Positions 16,106 through 25,056 of a DNA stretch of 64,000 nucleotides are shown here, one piece after another. The notes beneath the pieces are model-generated. The model ran no database searches. It had not been told where the DNA came from and saw only the letters and a list, made by a program, of their open reading frames with translations. The DNA is taken from NCBI GenBank assembly GCA_017503375.1, contig JAFVTF010000074.1, positions 1-64,000 of the forward strand, in the 5' to 3' direction. This DNA comes from Lentisphaeria bacterium (lineage in GTDB: Bacteria; Verrucomicrobiota; Lentisphaeria; Victivallales; UBA1829). The position numbers and the translations under genes are program-made. How positions within the stretch are numbered: position 1 is the first letter of the stretch; every line of letters starts with the position of its first letter.

Positions 16106-18958
16106 TTATTTTTTTACCGGAATAATGCAAGCTCTGTCAAGAAATACCCGGTTTTTCTTTTTTGAACCTTGAACATATGCCGGTCCTTCAAACTTTACGG
16201 ATGTCCAGATTTGATATTTACCAGGTTTGACGGATGAATCTTTCAGTCTTACTCCGATATGCCAGCTTGAAGTTGCCCAGATTTGAGTGTTTGTTCCAAT
16301 TTCAAATTCTCCAAGTGAAACCCAATGATATTTTTCATCGGTTGGTACTTTATTCAGAGAGATTGTTTTCTGCCGTTTCGCTTTGCTGTCATACAATCCC
16401 AGGCGAACAGGCATTTTGTGGAACGTCTGATCCGCCGGCTGAAAAACGGCAGCTGTTGCAAGAATGGAATCCACATCGGTTTTGATTTGGCTTGTTGTTT
16501 TATGTGCGATTAAAGCCTTTGTTCCGAAACAGAACACATTCTGCCTGTCAATACCTGATGGAAGATCAGCGAAGACTTCTGTGACGGTTGAGCCTGCCGG
16601 TTGCTGTTTTTCCCGGGCAAGAAATGCTCTGTCAAAGTAAATCGCATTCGGTTTTGAGGAACCTTTGACATAAGTTGGTCCTTCAAATTTCAAAGAAACC
16701 CAGATTTCATAGAAATTCGGATTTTCTTCGTCCTTTAATCCGTCAGAGGAAATGAAAGTATCACGCAGAGTCATTGTGATATGCCAGAACTCTGTCAGCC
16801 AGATTTTTGTGCTGGTGCCGATCTTGAATGTTCCTATCTTGTGCCAATGATATTTTTCATCCTGCGGAATATCGGTTATCGAAGTTGTCATCTGCCGTTT
16901 TGTTGAACCATCGAACATTCCGATTTTGACAGGTGTTTTATGATATTTCTTATTTACCGGATTGAAGACTGCAGCTTTTCCTAGAGATGATTCCGGATCC
17001 GCTTTGATCTTGGATGTGTCACGGTAGGCACTCAGACAGTTAGTCCCGAACAGTTTCAAGGTGTCAGCTTTGTATTTTTTATACTTTACTGGCAGGTCAT
17101 CGAACTTGAGCTGCATGGAATATATCTCATCATTTTCCAGAAAATTGAGTGCTTTTTTCCGGAAGTTGTCTGTCAGAAGCTCAGTTTCCGCAATATAGTT
17201 TTTGATACAATCTGTATATTCCTTGACGTATTTATCCATAGAAACACCTTCAATCGGAGTGTTTTTCAGGAATCTCAACCAGGCATAGCTCACAACAGCC
17301 AATTCATTTTTGATACGGGCCTGAACTATTTTTGAGGTTGTTTTTGTCAGGGCTGTACGAAGATAATTTTCACTTTTTTTCAGGAATTCAGCAGAGATGT
17401 AAGGAAAGTATTTGCTGTGAACGTCCGCAGCTGTAATATCGCATTCTCTGATGGATTTCCGCAGAAGAGCCAGATACTCTTTCATTTGCGGCGCGGCTTT
17501 TTCATAATAAGCGTCCATGAATTCATTTACAATTTCTTCCAGATCGCGGTCGGGGTTTTCCTGGAGTTTATAGCTGACATAATACTGGAGCCAGATAAAA
17601 CTCTGAGGACGAAGCGAATAACGTGCTTCCCCGATTTCACACTCATTCATGATATGCAGAACGCCCAAATCGCGGAAGGTTCTGATATCAGAAGCAATAG
17701 CATCAATACAAACTTCCGGCTGATCTCCGGTCGTCATATTCCAATAATCCCAGATTGCCATGCGCGGAGAAAGTTTGCACCATCCTTTGATGTATTCCAG
17801 CTGGGCAGCATTTGTCTTATCTGTCAATGGTTTCAAACGGTTGGAACGGACATAGAGGTCACACCACCAGACAATGACATTCGGTTCCGGTTTGATTCCT
17901 TGAGGCGGTTTTTCGGAATGCATGTACGCAAATGTCAAAATGGCGATTTCCGGATGTTTTTTGCCGACTTCACGGGCAACACCATTCACAAATTCCAGCA
18001 GCAATCCGGAGTCCGTTCCATATTTTTTGATGATTGCCTGACATTTATCGCAAAAACAGTAGAAATCCGCACAATCCTCTTGGGATAAATCATAGACCAA
18101 TGCGTAATTATCCGGATTTTTTGCCTTATCTTCTTCAATCCAGCCAAGCAGCTGCTTTATGATCAGCTGTTGCATTTCTTTATTGGAAAGACAAAGCTGT
18201 CCGTTGGGCAGATATGCCCGTTTTCCTTCCGGAGTGACAGAGAAATATTCGGGATGCGTTTTGAAAAACTTTGCCGGGGGAACATGACGGTAAAAGCTGT
18301 GGCAAAGTCCGGTTTTTCTGGAATTTTTTCTGATGTAAGTTGAGTCTTCCCGGCGTTCACCGGAACGCTGTTTGAATTCATAAAGTTTGATATTTTCCAA
18401 TCCTTTTTTGCCGGAAGGGTTGATTCCTGTGGCATTCCGGAACATTCCGTGGAAATTCCAGTATGCAAGGAATACGTATTTCTGGTCTTTCCGGAAAGCA
18501 GGAATGACAATGGTTTTCTTTTGCGGAACGGTTTCCGCTTCCGGTGAGAGATAACGGACTCCCAGCGCGTTTTCGAGAAAGTAATAAAGCGCATACATAT
18601 CTCCGGTCAGAGAACCGCCGAAGAGATAAAGAGCTTTGTCATTGCAAAGAACAGACCAGTCCCGTTTTTTCATTCCGGAACGTTTGAATCCGGCTTTTGC
18701 AGCGGCTTTTGTATTTCCAAGAAAAACAGCAGGCTGTTTTCCGGAATATTCACTTTCTTTAAGAACCTTGAAATCAGCACCTGTGATTTTTTTCAGATAA
18801 TCTGCAGCTTCTCTGGGCAGAATATTGATTCCTTCCCAGAGTTCAGGGGAGTCCGGATAAACAATCACACATTCAGCTTTTCCATTCTTTGCAATAGGAA
18901 ATGCTGCAAAAACGGAAAATGACAGAACAGAAAAAATAAGCAATAAAAAATGTTTCAT
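16106..18958 (-). CDS. Secreted DUF4838-type glycan-related protein with duplicated C-terminal domain
   Basis: The 950-aa protein starts at ATG 18958 (GGAG nine bases upstream; the in-frame TTG at 18973 overlaps that site). A signal peptide 'MKHFLLLIFSVLSFSVFA' is clear. 'REAADYLKKITGADF', 'VFLGNTKAA' and 'YALYYFLENALGVRYLSP' form the N-terminal GH-associated alpha/beta domain. DUF4838 follows with 'SQEDCADFYCFCDKC', 'NVIVWWCDLYVRSN' and 'WDYWNMTTG'. The last ~290 residues are two tandem copies of a beta-rich domain (~660-800 and ~805-950), sharing 'DEKYHW..IG.F.IGT.T.IW' and 'FEGP.YV.GS'; it is probably carbohydrate binding. The partner gene upstream is a pseudopilin 15 bases away. Enzymatic activity of the family is not established to my knowledge. 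Confidence 0.88.
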   Translation of the reverse strand: MKHFLLLIFSVLSFSVFAAFPIAKNGKAECVIVYPDSPELWEGINILPREAADYLKKITGADFKVLKESEYSGKQPAVFLGNTKAAAKAGFKRSGMKKRDWSVLCNDKALYLFGGSLTGDMYALYYFLENALGVRYLSPEAETVPQKKTIVIPAFRKDQKYVFLAYWNFHGMFRNATGINPSGKKGLENIKLYEFKQRSGERREDSTYIRKNSRKTGLCHSFYRHVPPAKFFKTHPEYFSVTPEGKRAYLPNGQLCLSNKEMQQLIIKQLLGWIEEDKAKNPDNYALVYDLSQEDCADFYCFCDKCQAIIKKYGTDSGLLLEFVNGVAREVGKKHPEIAILTFAYMHSEKPPQGIKPEPNVIVWWCDLYVRSNRLKPLTDKTNAAQLEYIKGWCKLSPRMAIWDYWNMTTGDQPEVCIDAIASDIRTFRDLGVLHIMNECEIGEARYSLRPQSFIWLQYYVSYKLQENPDRDLEEIVNEFMDAYYEKAAPQMKEYLALLRKSIRECDITAADVHSKYFPYISAEFLKKSENYLRTALTKTTSKIVQARIKNELAVVSYAWLRFLKNTPIEGVSMDKYVKEYTDCIKNYIAETELLTDNFRKKALNFLENDEIYSMQLKFDDLPVKYKKYKADTLKLFGTNCLSAYRDTSKIKADPESSLGKAAVFNPVNKKYHKTPVKIGMFDGSTKRQMTTSITDIPQDEKYHWHKIGTFKIGTSTKIWLTEFWHITMTLRDTFISSDGLKDEENPNFYEIWVSLKFEGPTYVKGSSKPNAIYFDRAFLAREKQQPAGSTVTEVFADLPSGIDRQNVFCFGTKALIAHKTTSQIKTDVDSILATAAVFQPADQTFHKMPVRLGLYDSKAKRQKTISLNKVPTDEKYHWVSLGEFEIGTNTQIWATSSWHIGVRLKDSSVKPGKYQIWTSVKFEGPAYVQGSKKKNRVFLDRACIIPVKK

Positions 18959-18973
18959 ATTGCGAGTCTCCAA

Positions 18974-19705
18974 TTATAACCAGTATCCGGAAATTTCATT
19001 TCTGTAAGCATCAAGGTAAACCAGAGTATAATAAGCATTCAGGTACTTATACTCGGCAAGAAATGTTGCTGCAAGTTCCTGCGGAGTAGAAACGGGCTCT
19101 GCATGACCATCAAGAAAAATTTGGTTTGCTGCCTTGGAATGTGCCATATAGACACGTCCATCACTTTTGGCTTTCAAACTGTTAATGATTGCGACTGTTG
19201 CAATCTGTTCGTTTTTTGTAACGTTCATAGAATCGGTGGCATAGAAGAAATGATGAGGTTCGCGGACTTTTTTTGCAATGATAAAAACATTATTGTCAGC
19301 CCCCTTGACGCGCATTCCTGTTGGAATGAAATCAAATGTTCTTGCTCCGTAAGAATACCAGATATTCCACTTGGAACTGTTTCCGCCTATAACAGCTTTG
19401 TAAGGATGAGAAGATGGACAGAGCATCATATCAGCCTGATTTGGAATGAAGCCTTTGTCGACATAAAAACCAGCCCACTGACCGTTGCTTTCGAGAGAAA
19501 TAATATAACCATCGTTATCATTTGCGTACATGCTGGCAAAGAGTCCGATCTGTTTCAAGTTGTTCAAACATGCACTTGCCTGACCTTTTGCTCTGGCATT
19601 GTTCAATGCGGGCAGGAGCATTCCGGCAAGAATTGCAATGATTGCAATCACGACGAGCAGCTCAATCAAAGTAAATTGTTTTCTTTGCCACAGTTTCTTT
19701 TTCAT
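18974..19705 (-). CDS. Type II secretion-like pseudopilin, H-X9-DG type
   Basis: The 243-aa protein has the N-terminal class III signal '[19 protein letters not shown]' at ~10-28 and '[10 protein letters not shown]' after it, the prepilin helix. The residue before the cleavage site is Gln, not the usual Gly. The C-terminal body has '[16 protein letters not shown]', an exact H-x9-D-G motif. Such proteins are multiplied in PVC bacteria and are usually annotated as DUF1559 or prepilin-type processing-associated. It is first in an operon with the DUF4838 protein and divergent from an AraC regulator, so expression is probably glycan-controlled. Confidence 0.92.
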   Translation of the reverse strand: MKKKLWQRKQFTLIELLVVIAIIAILAGMLLPALNNARAKGQASACLNNLKQIGLFASMYANDNDGYIISLESNGQWAGFYVDKGFIPNQADMMLCPSSHPYKAVIGGNSSKWNIWYSYGARTFDFIPTGMRVKGADNNVFIIAKKVREPHHFFYATDSMNVTKNEQIATVAIINSLKAKSDGRVYMAHSKAANQIFLDGHAEPVSTPQELAATFLAEYKYLNAYYTLVYLDAYRNEISGYWL

Positions 19706-19775
19706 GATTTTTCCTTTCTTTGAAAAAAATCTTTTTTTGTGATTCTAAAGAGGTGTTTGTTTTTGCTTATATTTA

Positions 19776-19804
19776 AGTATACATCAACTTTCTTGATTTG
19801 TAAA
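19776..19804 (-). promoter_or_regulatory. Promoter of the pseudopilin-DUF4838 operon
   Basis: On the minus strand TTTACA (19804-19799), 17 bases, TATACT (19781-19776). Confidence 0.6.
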
Positions 19805-19867
19805 TGGTAATTTTGTGATAAAAACAGATAATTTTGTTACAATCCATATTCAACGCAATTTTTTTAG

Positions 19868-20018
19868 CTCTGTCCACATATGGGTTGGTAAATCCTTCCA
19901 CTTAACTTTAAGATGGCATTTTGATTTTTGTACTGCAAAAATCGGAATGCCGCAAAAAGGTTGGGGGAATCCTCCTCCGCACAAGGCTAAGGAACAACCT
20001 TTATTGGGAACTGAGCCA
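19868..20018 (+). repeat. Dispersed intergenic hairpin repeat, copy B
   Basis: The 402-base gap between the divergent pseudopilin and AraC genes holds this element plus the two promoters. Its core is a 16-bp stem: GGCATTTTGATTTTTG (19915-19930), loop TACTG, CAAAAATCGGAATGCC (19936-19951). The only imperfections are two T-G pairs, which are allowed in RNA. The end block CAACCTTTATTGGGAACTG resembles the end of copy A. The arrangement suggests a mobile, MITE-like or RNA-level element. Confidence 0.55.
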
Positions 20019-20047
20019 TTTTTTTTTAGCGGTTTTTCTGATTTCAC

Positions 20048-20075
20048 TTGAAATTTTCCGGCTTCTGATTATATT
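20048..20075 (+). promoter_or_regulatory. Promoter of the AraC-family regulator
   Basis: TTGAAA (20048-20053), 16 bases, TATATT (20070-20075), then AAGGA six bases before ATG 20108. Confidence 0.6.
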
Positions 20076-20107
20076 TTGTCAGTAAATATTTCCCGGAAGG
20101 AAAACTT

Positions 20108-20968
20108 ATGTCTGATCAAAAAATAATTGCAAAAGCGTATGACACAATGGAAAAAAAGCATATACCGTTTTCTGTCAGAGTTCCGGTAAACCGGCAGGCT
20201 CGATTTACAATGGTTGCCCTGTTCCGGGAGAGTGTTGAGTTCATCCGGGATTATACTCTTCCATTTAATTTGATTTCTGTCTGTATCCGTTCAGAAGGAG
20301 CAAATGCTTCTGTTGTCCGGAATTTGAAGACGAACGAAGAATATTCAAGCGAACCGGGAGTGATTACGTTATGTCCATGCAATTTGTCGCAACGTTATCA
20401 TCATACACTGAGGAACGAACATATTGCAATTCATTTCAAACTGGAACTGTTCCCGGGGGTGGATGTGTTTTCCGGACAGCAGCATGTCTATTTTGAACGA
20501 TCTCCGGAGATGATGCATGAAGTTCAGGAGATTTTTGAAACCGAGGATCCTGTTCTGAAAATTTCCAGAAGTCAGGAGTTCGCATTACGGTTCTGTCACC
20601 GGCATTGGCCGGAATATTATGCGTTTGAAATCAAAGAGATGCAGCGTTTTTGCGATGTTCTCTGGTTTATCCGGGAAAAGGCTGATGCTTCAACATCTGT
20701 TGCTGAATTGGCGAAGATCATGCACATGCCGGAATCAAGTTTTTTCCGGGAGTTCCATGAAGTGTTCAATATTTCTCCGAAAAAATTTCTTCAACAGGAA
20801 ATTTTCAACAAAGCGGCTCAGCTTCTTCTGATGCCGGAAGTGTCCGTTAAACTGACTGCTGCTCAATTGAATTTTTCCAATGAGTTTTATTTTTCACATT
20901 TCTTCAAGCGTCACAGCGGAGTTTCTCCTAAAAAATATAGGGAAACTCATACAGATTCTATTCAATAA
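20108..20968 (+). CDS. AraC-family transcriptional regulator
   Basis: The 286-aa protein has an N-terminal ~170 residues resembling a cupin-like sensor. The C-terminal ~100 residues carry two helix-turn-helix units: 'SVAELAKIMHMPESSFFREF' followed by 'FNISPKKFLQQ', then 'LTAAQLNFSNEFYFSHFFKR' and the signature end 'GVSPKKYRE'. It is divergent from the pseudopilin-DUF4838 operon and 112 bases upstream of the glycyl radical enzyme gene in the same direction, so it may control either or both. The ligand is probably a sugar, by family analogy. Confidence 0.93.
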   Translation: MSDQKIIAKAYDTMEKKHIPFSVRVPVNRQARFTMVALFRESVEFIRDYTLPFNLISVCIRSEGANASVVRNLKTNEEYSSEPGVITLCPCNLSQRYHHTLRNEHIAIHFKLELFPGVDVFSGQQHVYFERSPEMMHEVQEIFETEDPVLKISRSQEFALRFCHRHWPEYYAFEIKEMQRFCDVLWFIREKADASTSVAELAKIMHMPESSFFREFHEVFNISPKKFLQQEIFNKAAQLLLMPEVSVKLTAAQLNFSNEFYFSHFFKRHSGVSPKKYRETHTDSIQ

Positions 20969-21080
20969 CTCATTTGTTTGATAGAAAATCGTATGCTTTT
21001 TTAGGAAAAAAACATTCCAATATCCGTAATCCCAATGTATATTATTCTCAGAAAAAAAATATTACAGGGAGGATTTTTTC

Positions 21081-23327
21081 ATGAATAAATATCAGAATTT
21101 GCGTGATGAAGTTAGAGCATATTGTCCGGATGCAGTTGTTTTTGAACGGTGTAAAGAGAAAGAACAATTGGATGCATTTGCCCGTATCAAAGAGAAAATG
21201 GATGATTATTACAGGAAATATCCTGATTCCAATGCAATGGAAATGCGGCGGAAATATTATCAGATCGCAAGTGATGAAATCATTCCGAAACTGTTTCTCA
21301 ATTCTCCTTTTTATTTTTCCCTTGGAATCAATGGAGGTTGGCTGGAACATCCCGGAACGTGGTTCCATGAAAATTTTCAAAGCGAAGTCCTGGCAAAAAA
21401 TGTTCCGCAGGAAGATTTGAATCATTTTATGAATCGTCGTAATGAACATTTCATGCTTTGCTGCGGAGCTTATGTAGATTCTATTCATCATCTGCTGCCC
21501 TTGACAAAAATGCTGAAAAAAGGGATTTCCGGAATTTATGCCGAAGTTCAGGAAGAGTTGCAAAACGTGATGTCTGAAGAAGAACGTTTGTTTCTGGAAA
21601 CCGCTGCAGACGGACTTTTGGCTGTGCAGAAAATTCAATTGAAATTTCATAAAAAAGCCCTTGAAAAACTTCAGGATCCGACTCTTACAGCAGATCAGAA
21701 AAAATTCATGCAGATGGCTGCCGATGCTTCCAAACGCGTTCCGTGGGAAGCACCCCGAACCTTCTTTGAAGGTTTGAACCTTTTCTTCTTTGCACGGGAA
21801 TGTTTCGGCTTGCTTGATTCTCTGAAAGTTTATTCCCTCGGCAATCCGGACAGTATGCTTTATGATTTTTATCAGGCGGATCTTGCCGCCGGAAGAATTA
21901 CGAAAGATGAGGCGTACGATCTCCTTTGCCGATTTATGGTCATCAGCGATGCTCATTATGATGGAATGAGAACAGTTTCTCTTTACGGAGACCATGAACT
22001 GGAACAGCCGGTAACAATCGGCGGCTGTGATAAAGATGGAATCCCTGTCTTCAATGAACTCACCAGAATGATCATAGAAGGACACCGGGAAAATGATCTG
22101 GTTTTCCCGAAGCTTCATTGCCGGATCGGAAAAAATTCCCCGAAAGAGTATTTCGATGAACTGGCAAAAGATGTCGGCAACAGCCGCTGCGTGCATACTC
22201 TTTTCAATGATGATGTCATTATTCCCGGTTTGATCAGCCGGGGACGGACTCCGGAAGAGGCACGCCGTTACTGTTGCTGCGGTTGTTGGGATGGTTTTGT
22301 TGATGGTGTGGAAAATGCTGATGTTGCCAATTATTACAGTCTTGCACGTGTTTTAGAGGCAATGATTTATCAAGATCCCGGTTTGAATGAAAAAATCGGA
22401 TATGTTTTTGAACCGCTTGATGATGCCGCATCCCCTGTAGAGTTCCGCGACCGGGTTTGTCGTGCTATCAGAGAATGTCTGCGGTGTATGTTGAAGGATT
22501 TGACGGAATATGGAAAACTTTATTCTCAAATCTCTCCGCATCCGGCATATTCTGTCGGTCTTGACGGCTGCATTAAGAACCGGAAAGACGATACTGCCGG
22601 CGGCGCAGATGTCAATACCCGCGTGATCACTTTGGCATTTCTTCCCAATGTTATTGATTCCATCCTTGCAGTAAAACGTATTTGTTTTGACTTGAAACTT
22701 TGTTCAGTCAAAGATTTTCTGGATGTTGTCCGGAACAATTGGGAGGGCAGGGAAGAGCTCCGTCAGGAAGCAATGCGTGCATCCTACTGGGGCGATGATA
22801 AAACAGAATCCAAAGAGTTGGGAAAATATATTCTGGATGTTCTGTTTGACAGTGTCAAAGATTTGAAAAATGAGCGCGGCGGAACCTATGAATTTTCCAT
22901 TTGGATTTACCGGGAATTCCGTTACTGGGGAGAACAGATGAGAGCTTTGCCGGATGGCAGACGGAACGGAGATCCCCTCGCACAGGCGTTGAATCCTTCT
23001 GATTTCCGTAACCATGAAGAAATCACTACGACGATGAATGCATTGACTTGTCTTGATTATTCAAAGCTCATTTCCAGTAATCTCAATTTGACTTTTTCCA
23101 AAGAAAAGATCACTCCGCCGATTCTTTCCGCTTTGTTCAAAACCTTTATCGACAAGGAGTTGCATCTGTTACAGCCAAACTGTTTTTCAAAAGCGGAACT
23201 GGAAGATGCCATGATTCATCCGGAAGATCACAAGAATCTGATTGTGAAAGTCTGCGGATTCTCAGCCAGATTCGTTGCACTGGAACCTCAATGGCAGAAA
23301 ATCATCCTGAATCGTTATCAGTATTGA
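21081..23327 (+). CDS. Glycyl radical enzyme of unassigned substrate
   Basis: The 748-aa protein is PFL-like and shaped like a lyase/dehydratase. The radical site near the C-terminus is 'IVKVCGFSARFVAL' with Gly726, in place of the common R-V-x-G-[YF]. The thiyl region is 'RRYCCCGCWDGFVDG' (Cys398-400 and Cys402), where diol and choline enzymes have GCxE; here the Glu position is Asp404. It also has 'PVTIGGCDKDG', 'NELTRMIIEG', 'LPDGRRNGDPLAQALNPS' and 'TTTMNALTCLDYSKLISSN', all normal family landmarks. AGGGAGG precedes the ATG. The activase gene follows 12 bases on. PFL is unlikely because the Cys-Cys context and C-terminal loop differ. It needs strict anaerobiosis. The substrate may come from sugar breakdown, given the AraC neighbour. 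Confidence 0.93.
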   Translation: MNKYQNLRDEVRAYCPDAVVFERCKEKEQLDAFARIKEKMDDYYRKYPDSNAMEMRRKYYQIASDEIIPKLFLNSPFYFSLGINGGWLEHPGTWFHENFQSEVLAKNVPQEDLNHFMNRRNEHFMLCCGAYVDSIHHLLPLTKMLKKGISGIYAEVQEELQNVMSEEERLFLETAADGLLAVQKIQLKFHKKALEKLQDPTLTADQKKFMQMAADASKRVPWEAPRTFFEGLNLFFFARECFGLLDSLKVYSLGNPDSMLYDFYQADLAAGRITKDEAYDLLCRFMVISDAHYDGMRTVSLYGDHELEQPVTIGGCDKDGIPVFNELTRMIIEGHRENDLVFPKLHCRIGKNSPKEYFDELAKDVGNSRCVHTLFNDDVIIPGLISRGRTPEEARRYCCCGCWDGFVDGVENADVANYYSLARVLEAMIYQDPGLNEKIGYVFEPLDDAASPVEFRDRVCRAIRECLRCMLKDLTEYGKLYSQISPHPAYSVGLDGCIKNRKDDTAGGADVNTRVITLAFLPNVIDSILAVKRICFDLKLCSVKDFLDVVRNNWEGREELRQEAMRASYWGDDKTESKELGKYILDVLFDSVKDLKNERGGTYEFSIWIYREFRYWGEQMRALPDGRRNGDPLAQALNPSDFRNHEEITTTMNALTCLDYSKLISSNLNLTFSKEKITPPILSALFKTFIDKELHLLQPNCFSKAELEDAMIHPEDHKNLIVKVCGFSARFVALEPQWQKIILNRYQY

Positions 23328-23339
23328 GGTTTTGAATCA

Positions 23340-24251
23340 ATGGAAAAAAGCGAAACTTTGGTCTTTGATATAGAAAAATTTTCCGTTCAGGATGGTCCCG
23401 GAATCCGGAGCGTTGTTTTTCTGAAAGGCTGTCCATTGCATTGTCTCTGGTGTCATAATCCGGAATCACAATCTTTTCAGAAAGAAATCATGTTTTCAGA
23501 ACGTCTCTGCATCTATTGCGGAGGGTGTCAGTCAGTCTGTCCTGAACATTGTCACTCAATCACTGAAAATAATCATTTGTTTCACCGTAAAAACTGCATT
23601 TTCTGCGGAAAATGTACAGAAAAATGTTATTCGGCCGCATTGGGAATTTGCGGAAAAGAGATGTCTGTGGACGAAGTTCTGACTGAAGTTATGAAGGATA
23701 AGCTTTTTTATGATAATTCCGGCGGCGGGGTAACTCTTTCAGGAGGGGAACCTTTGGCTCATCCGGTTTTTACAGAAGACTTTTTGAAGAAAGCGAAAGA
23801 TTCCGGTTTGCATACAGCGGTAGAAACATCCGGCTTCGCTGCAGTTCATTCTATCGAAAAAATATTCCCCTTTGTTGATTTATGGCTGTGGGATATCAAA
23901 GCTTTGCCGTCACAATACAAGGATTTGACCGGAGCTGATTGGAATATCGTTGCAGAAAATCTGCATTTCATTTCAGAACATGGAGGTAGTATTATTCTCC
24001 GGTGTCCAATGATTCCGGGCATAAATGATTCTGAAGAAAATTTGAATTTTATAGCAGCTCTGGCAACATCAACCTCCGGTGTGAAGCAGGTCGATTTGGA
24101 ACCGTATCATCCGCTCGGAACAGAAAAACGCTGCAAATTGGGAAAAGGAAACCAATTTGCAGCTGAAATGTACGGCAAAGGTGAACTGGAAATAAAAGCT
24201 GAACAGCTCCGGAATCTTACAGATATTCCGGTTTCTGTTTTTACCATTTAG
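23340..24251 (+). CDS. Glycyl radical enzyme activating protein (radical SAM)
   Basis: The 303-aa protein has radical SAM motif 'GCPLHCLWCHNPES' with Cys31, 35 and 38. Two ferredoxin-like clusters follow, 'CIYCGGCQSVCPEHC' (57-67) and 'CIFCGKCTEKC' (86-96), then 'GGGVTLSGGEPLAHP' and 'VETSGFA'. The two extra clusters are typical of activases for dehydratase/decarboxylase-type glycyl radical enzymes and absent from PFL activase, which supports a non-PFL partner. It would generate the Gly726 radical of the upstream enzyme. Its stop codon overlaps that of the convergent esterase gene. Confidence 0.95.
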   Translation: MEKSETLVFDIEKFSVQDGPGIRSVVFLKGCPLHCLWCHNPESQSFQKEIMFSERLCIYCGGCQSVCPEHCHSITENNHLFHRKNCIFCGKCTEKCYSAALGICGKEMSVDEVLTEVMKDKLFYDNSGGGVTLSGGEPLAHPVFTEDFLKKAKDSGLHTAVETSGFAAVHSIEKIFPFVDLWLWDIKALPSQYKDLTGADWNIVAENLHFISEHGGSIILRCPMIPGINDSEENLNFIAALATSTSGVKQVDLEPYHPLGTEKRCKLGKGNQFAAEMYGKGELEIKAEQLRNLTDIPVSVFTI

Positions 24252-25054
24252 CCTTTGACAGCTTTTTCGTAAACAGAATAATACCGTTCTCCGAGGGTAT
24301 GAAGAGATTCTGTATCAAAGTGAAGATTGTCTCCGCGATGATTCAAATCTTTTGTCTCTACGGAATAGAATGACGGCATTTCATTGGATAAATCACGGAT
24401 TGCATCATCCACGATATCAACATGTTTTGCGATAGCTTCTTCATAGAAGGATGCCAGAAAACCTGCGATAAACGGGACGGAATCATCCAAGTTCAGATCT
24501 TTCCGGAAATTGTTTACAACTGTCTGCAATTTTTCTTTATAATCAGCAGTTTGAGCACCGGCATCATTTTCGCCCTGATGCCAGAGTATGGCAACAATCT
24601 TTCCGCTTTTCTGAGCTTCTTTTGCCAGTTTGATTGCATCGTCATAAGGATGTTTTGAGGTATCCCACTTGTCTACTCCACCGGGAAGCCAGGATTCAAT
24701 CCCTGTTCCGCCGACAGCTGTCGGAATCAAACCGACAGTACAATCGGGGTTGGCACCGGCAAGAAGTTTTCCAAAAGTTCTGCCGGGACCAACGCCTACG
24801 ACCTGTTGATCTTTTCCGGGAAGTACCGTTTCAAACGGATCAGCAGATATTACTTTTTTTCCATCGGCACCGAATGTTCCGATGAATGCCCGGTCTTTTG
24901 TAATAGGTTCGATTGCGGGAGCCCAAACAAGATCGGGGCGGATATACTCCACCCCGGGGATTGGCAGCAGGTCATCCGGTCCGGCATAACCGCGGCCAGC
25001 CATATTGGATTGTCCGGCAAGAAGAACAAGAAGCTTTTCAGGCATTTCCAACAC
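24248..25054 (-). CDS. SASA-type carbohydrate esterase (sialate O-acetylesterase-like)
   Basis: The 268-aa SGNH-like esterase has 'VLLAGQSNMAGRG' with nucleophile Ser16, 'TAVGGTGIESWLPGG', 'AILWHQGEND' (oxyanion/catalytic block) and a late 'GDNLHFDTES' with the Asp-x-x-His pair. There is no signal peptide, so it probably acts in the cytosol on imported sugars, removing O-acetyl groups. GTG 25054 is used as the start; ATG 25045 is equally possible. It is the last gene of the rhaB-deacetylase-esterase unit, two bases after the deacetylase stop. Its stop overlaps the convergent activase stop. Confidence 0.88.
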   Translation of the reverse strand: MLEMPEKLLVLLAGQSNMAGRGYAGPDDLLPIPGVEYIRPDLVWAPAIEPITKDRAFIGTFGADGKKVISADPFETVLPGKDQQVVGVGPGRTFGKLLAGANPDCTVGLIPTAVGGTGIESWLPGGVDKWDTSKHPYDDAIKLAKEAQKSGKIVAILWHQGENDAGAQTADYKEKLQTVVNNFRKDLNLDDSVPFIAGFLASFYEEAIAKHVDIVDDAIRDLSNEMPSFYSVETKDLNHRGDNLHFDTESLHTLGERYYSVYEKAVKG

Positions 25055-25056
25055 CG

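Noticed and set aside
21048-22196. Long open frame antisense to the glycyl radical enzyme gene
   Set aside because: Its protein is low-complexity Phe/Ile/His-rich and lies wholly opposite a clearly coding gene.
21081-23327. Glycyl radical enzyme as pyruvate formate-lyase
   Set aside because: The thiyl region is not the PFL Cys-Cys type and the activase has two extra ferredoxin clusters.
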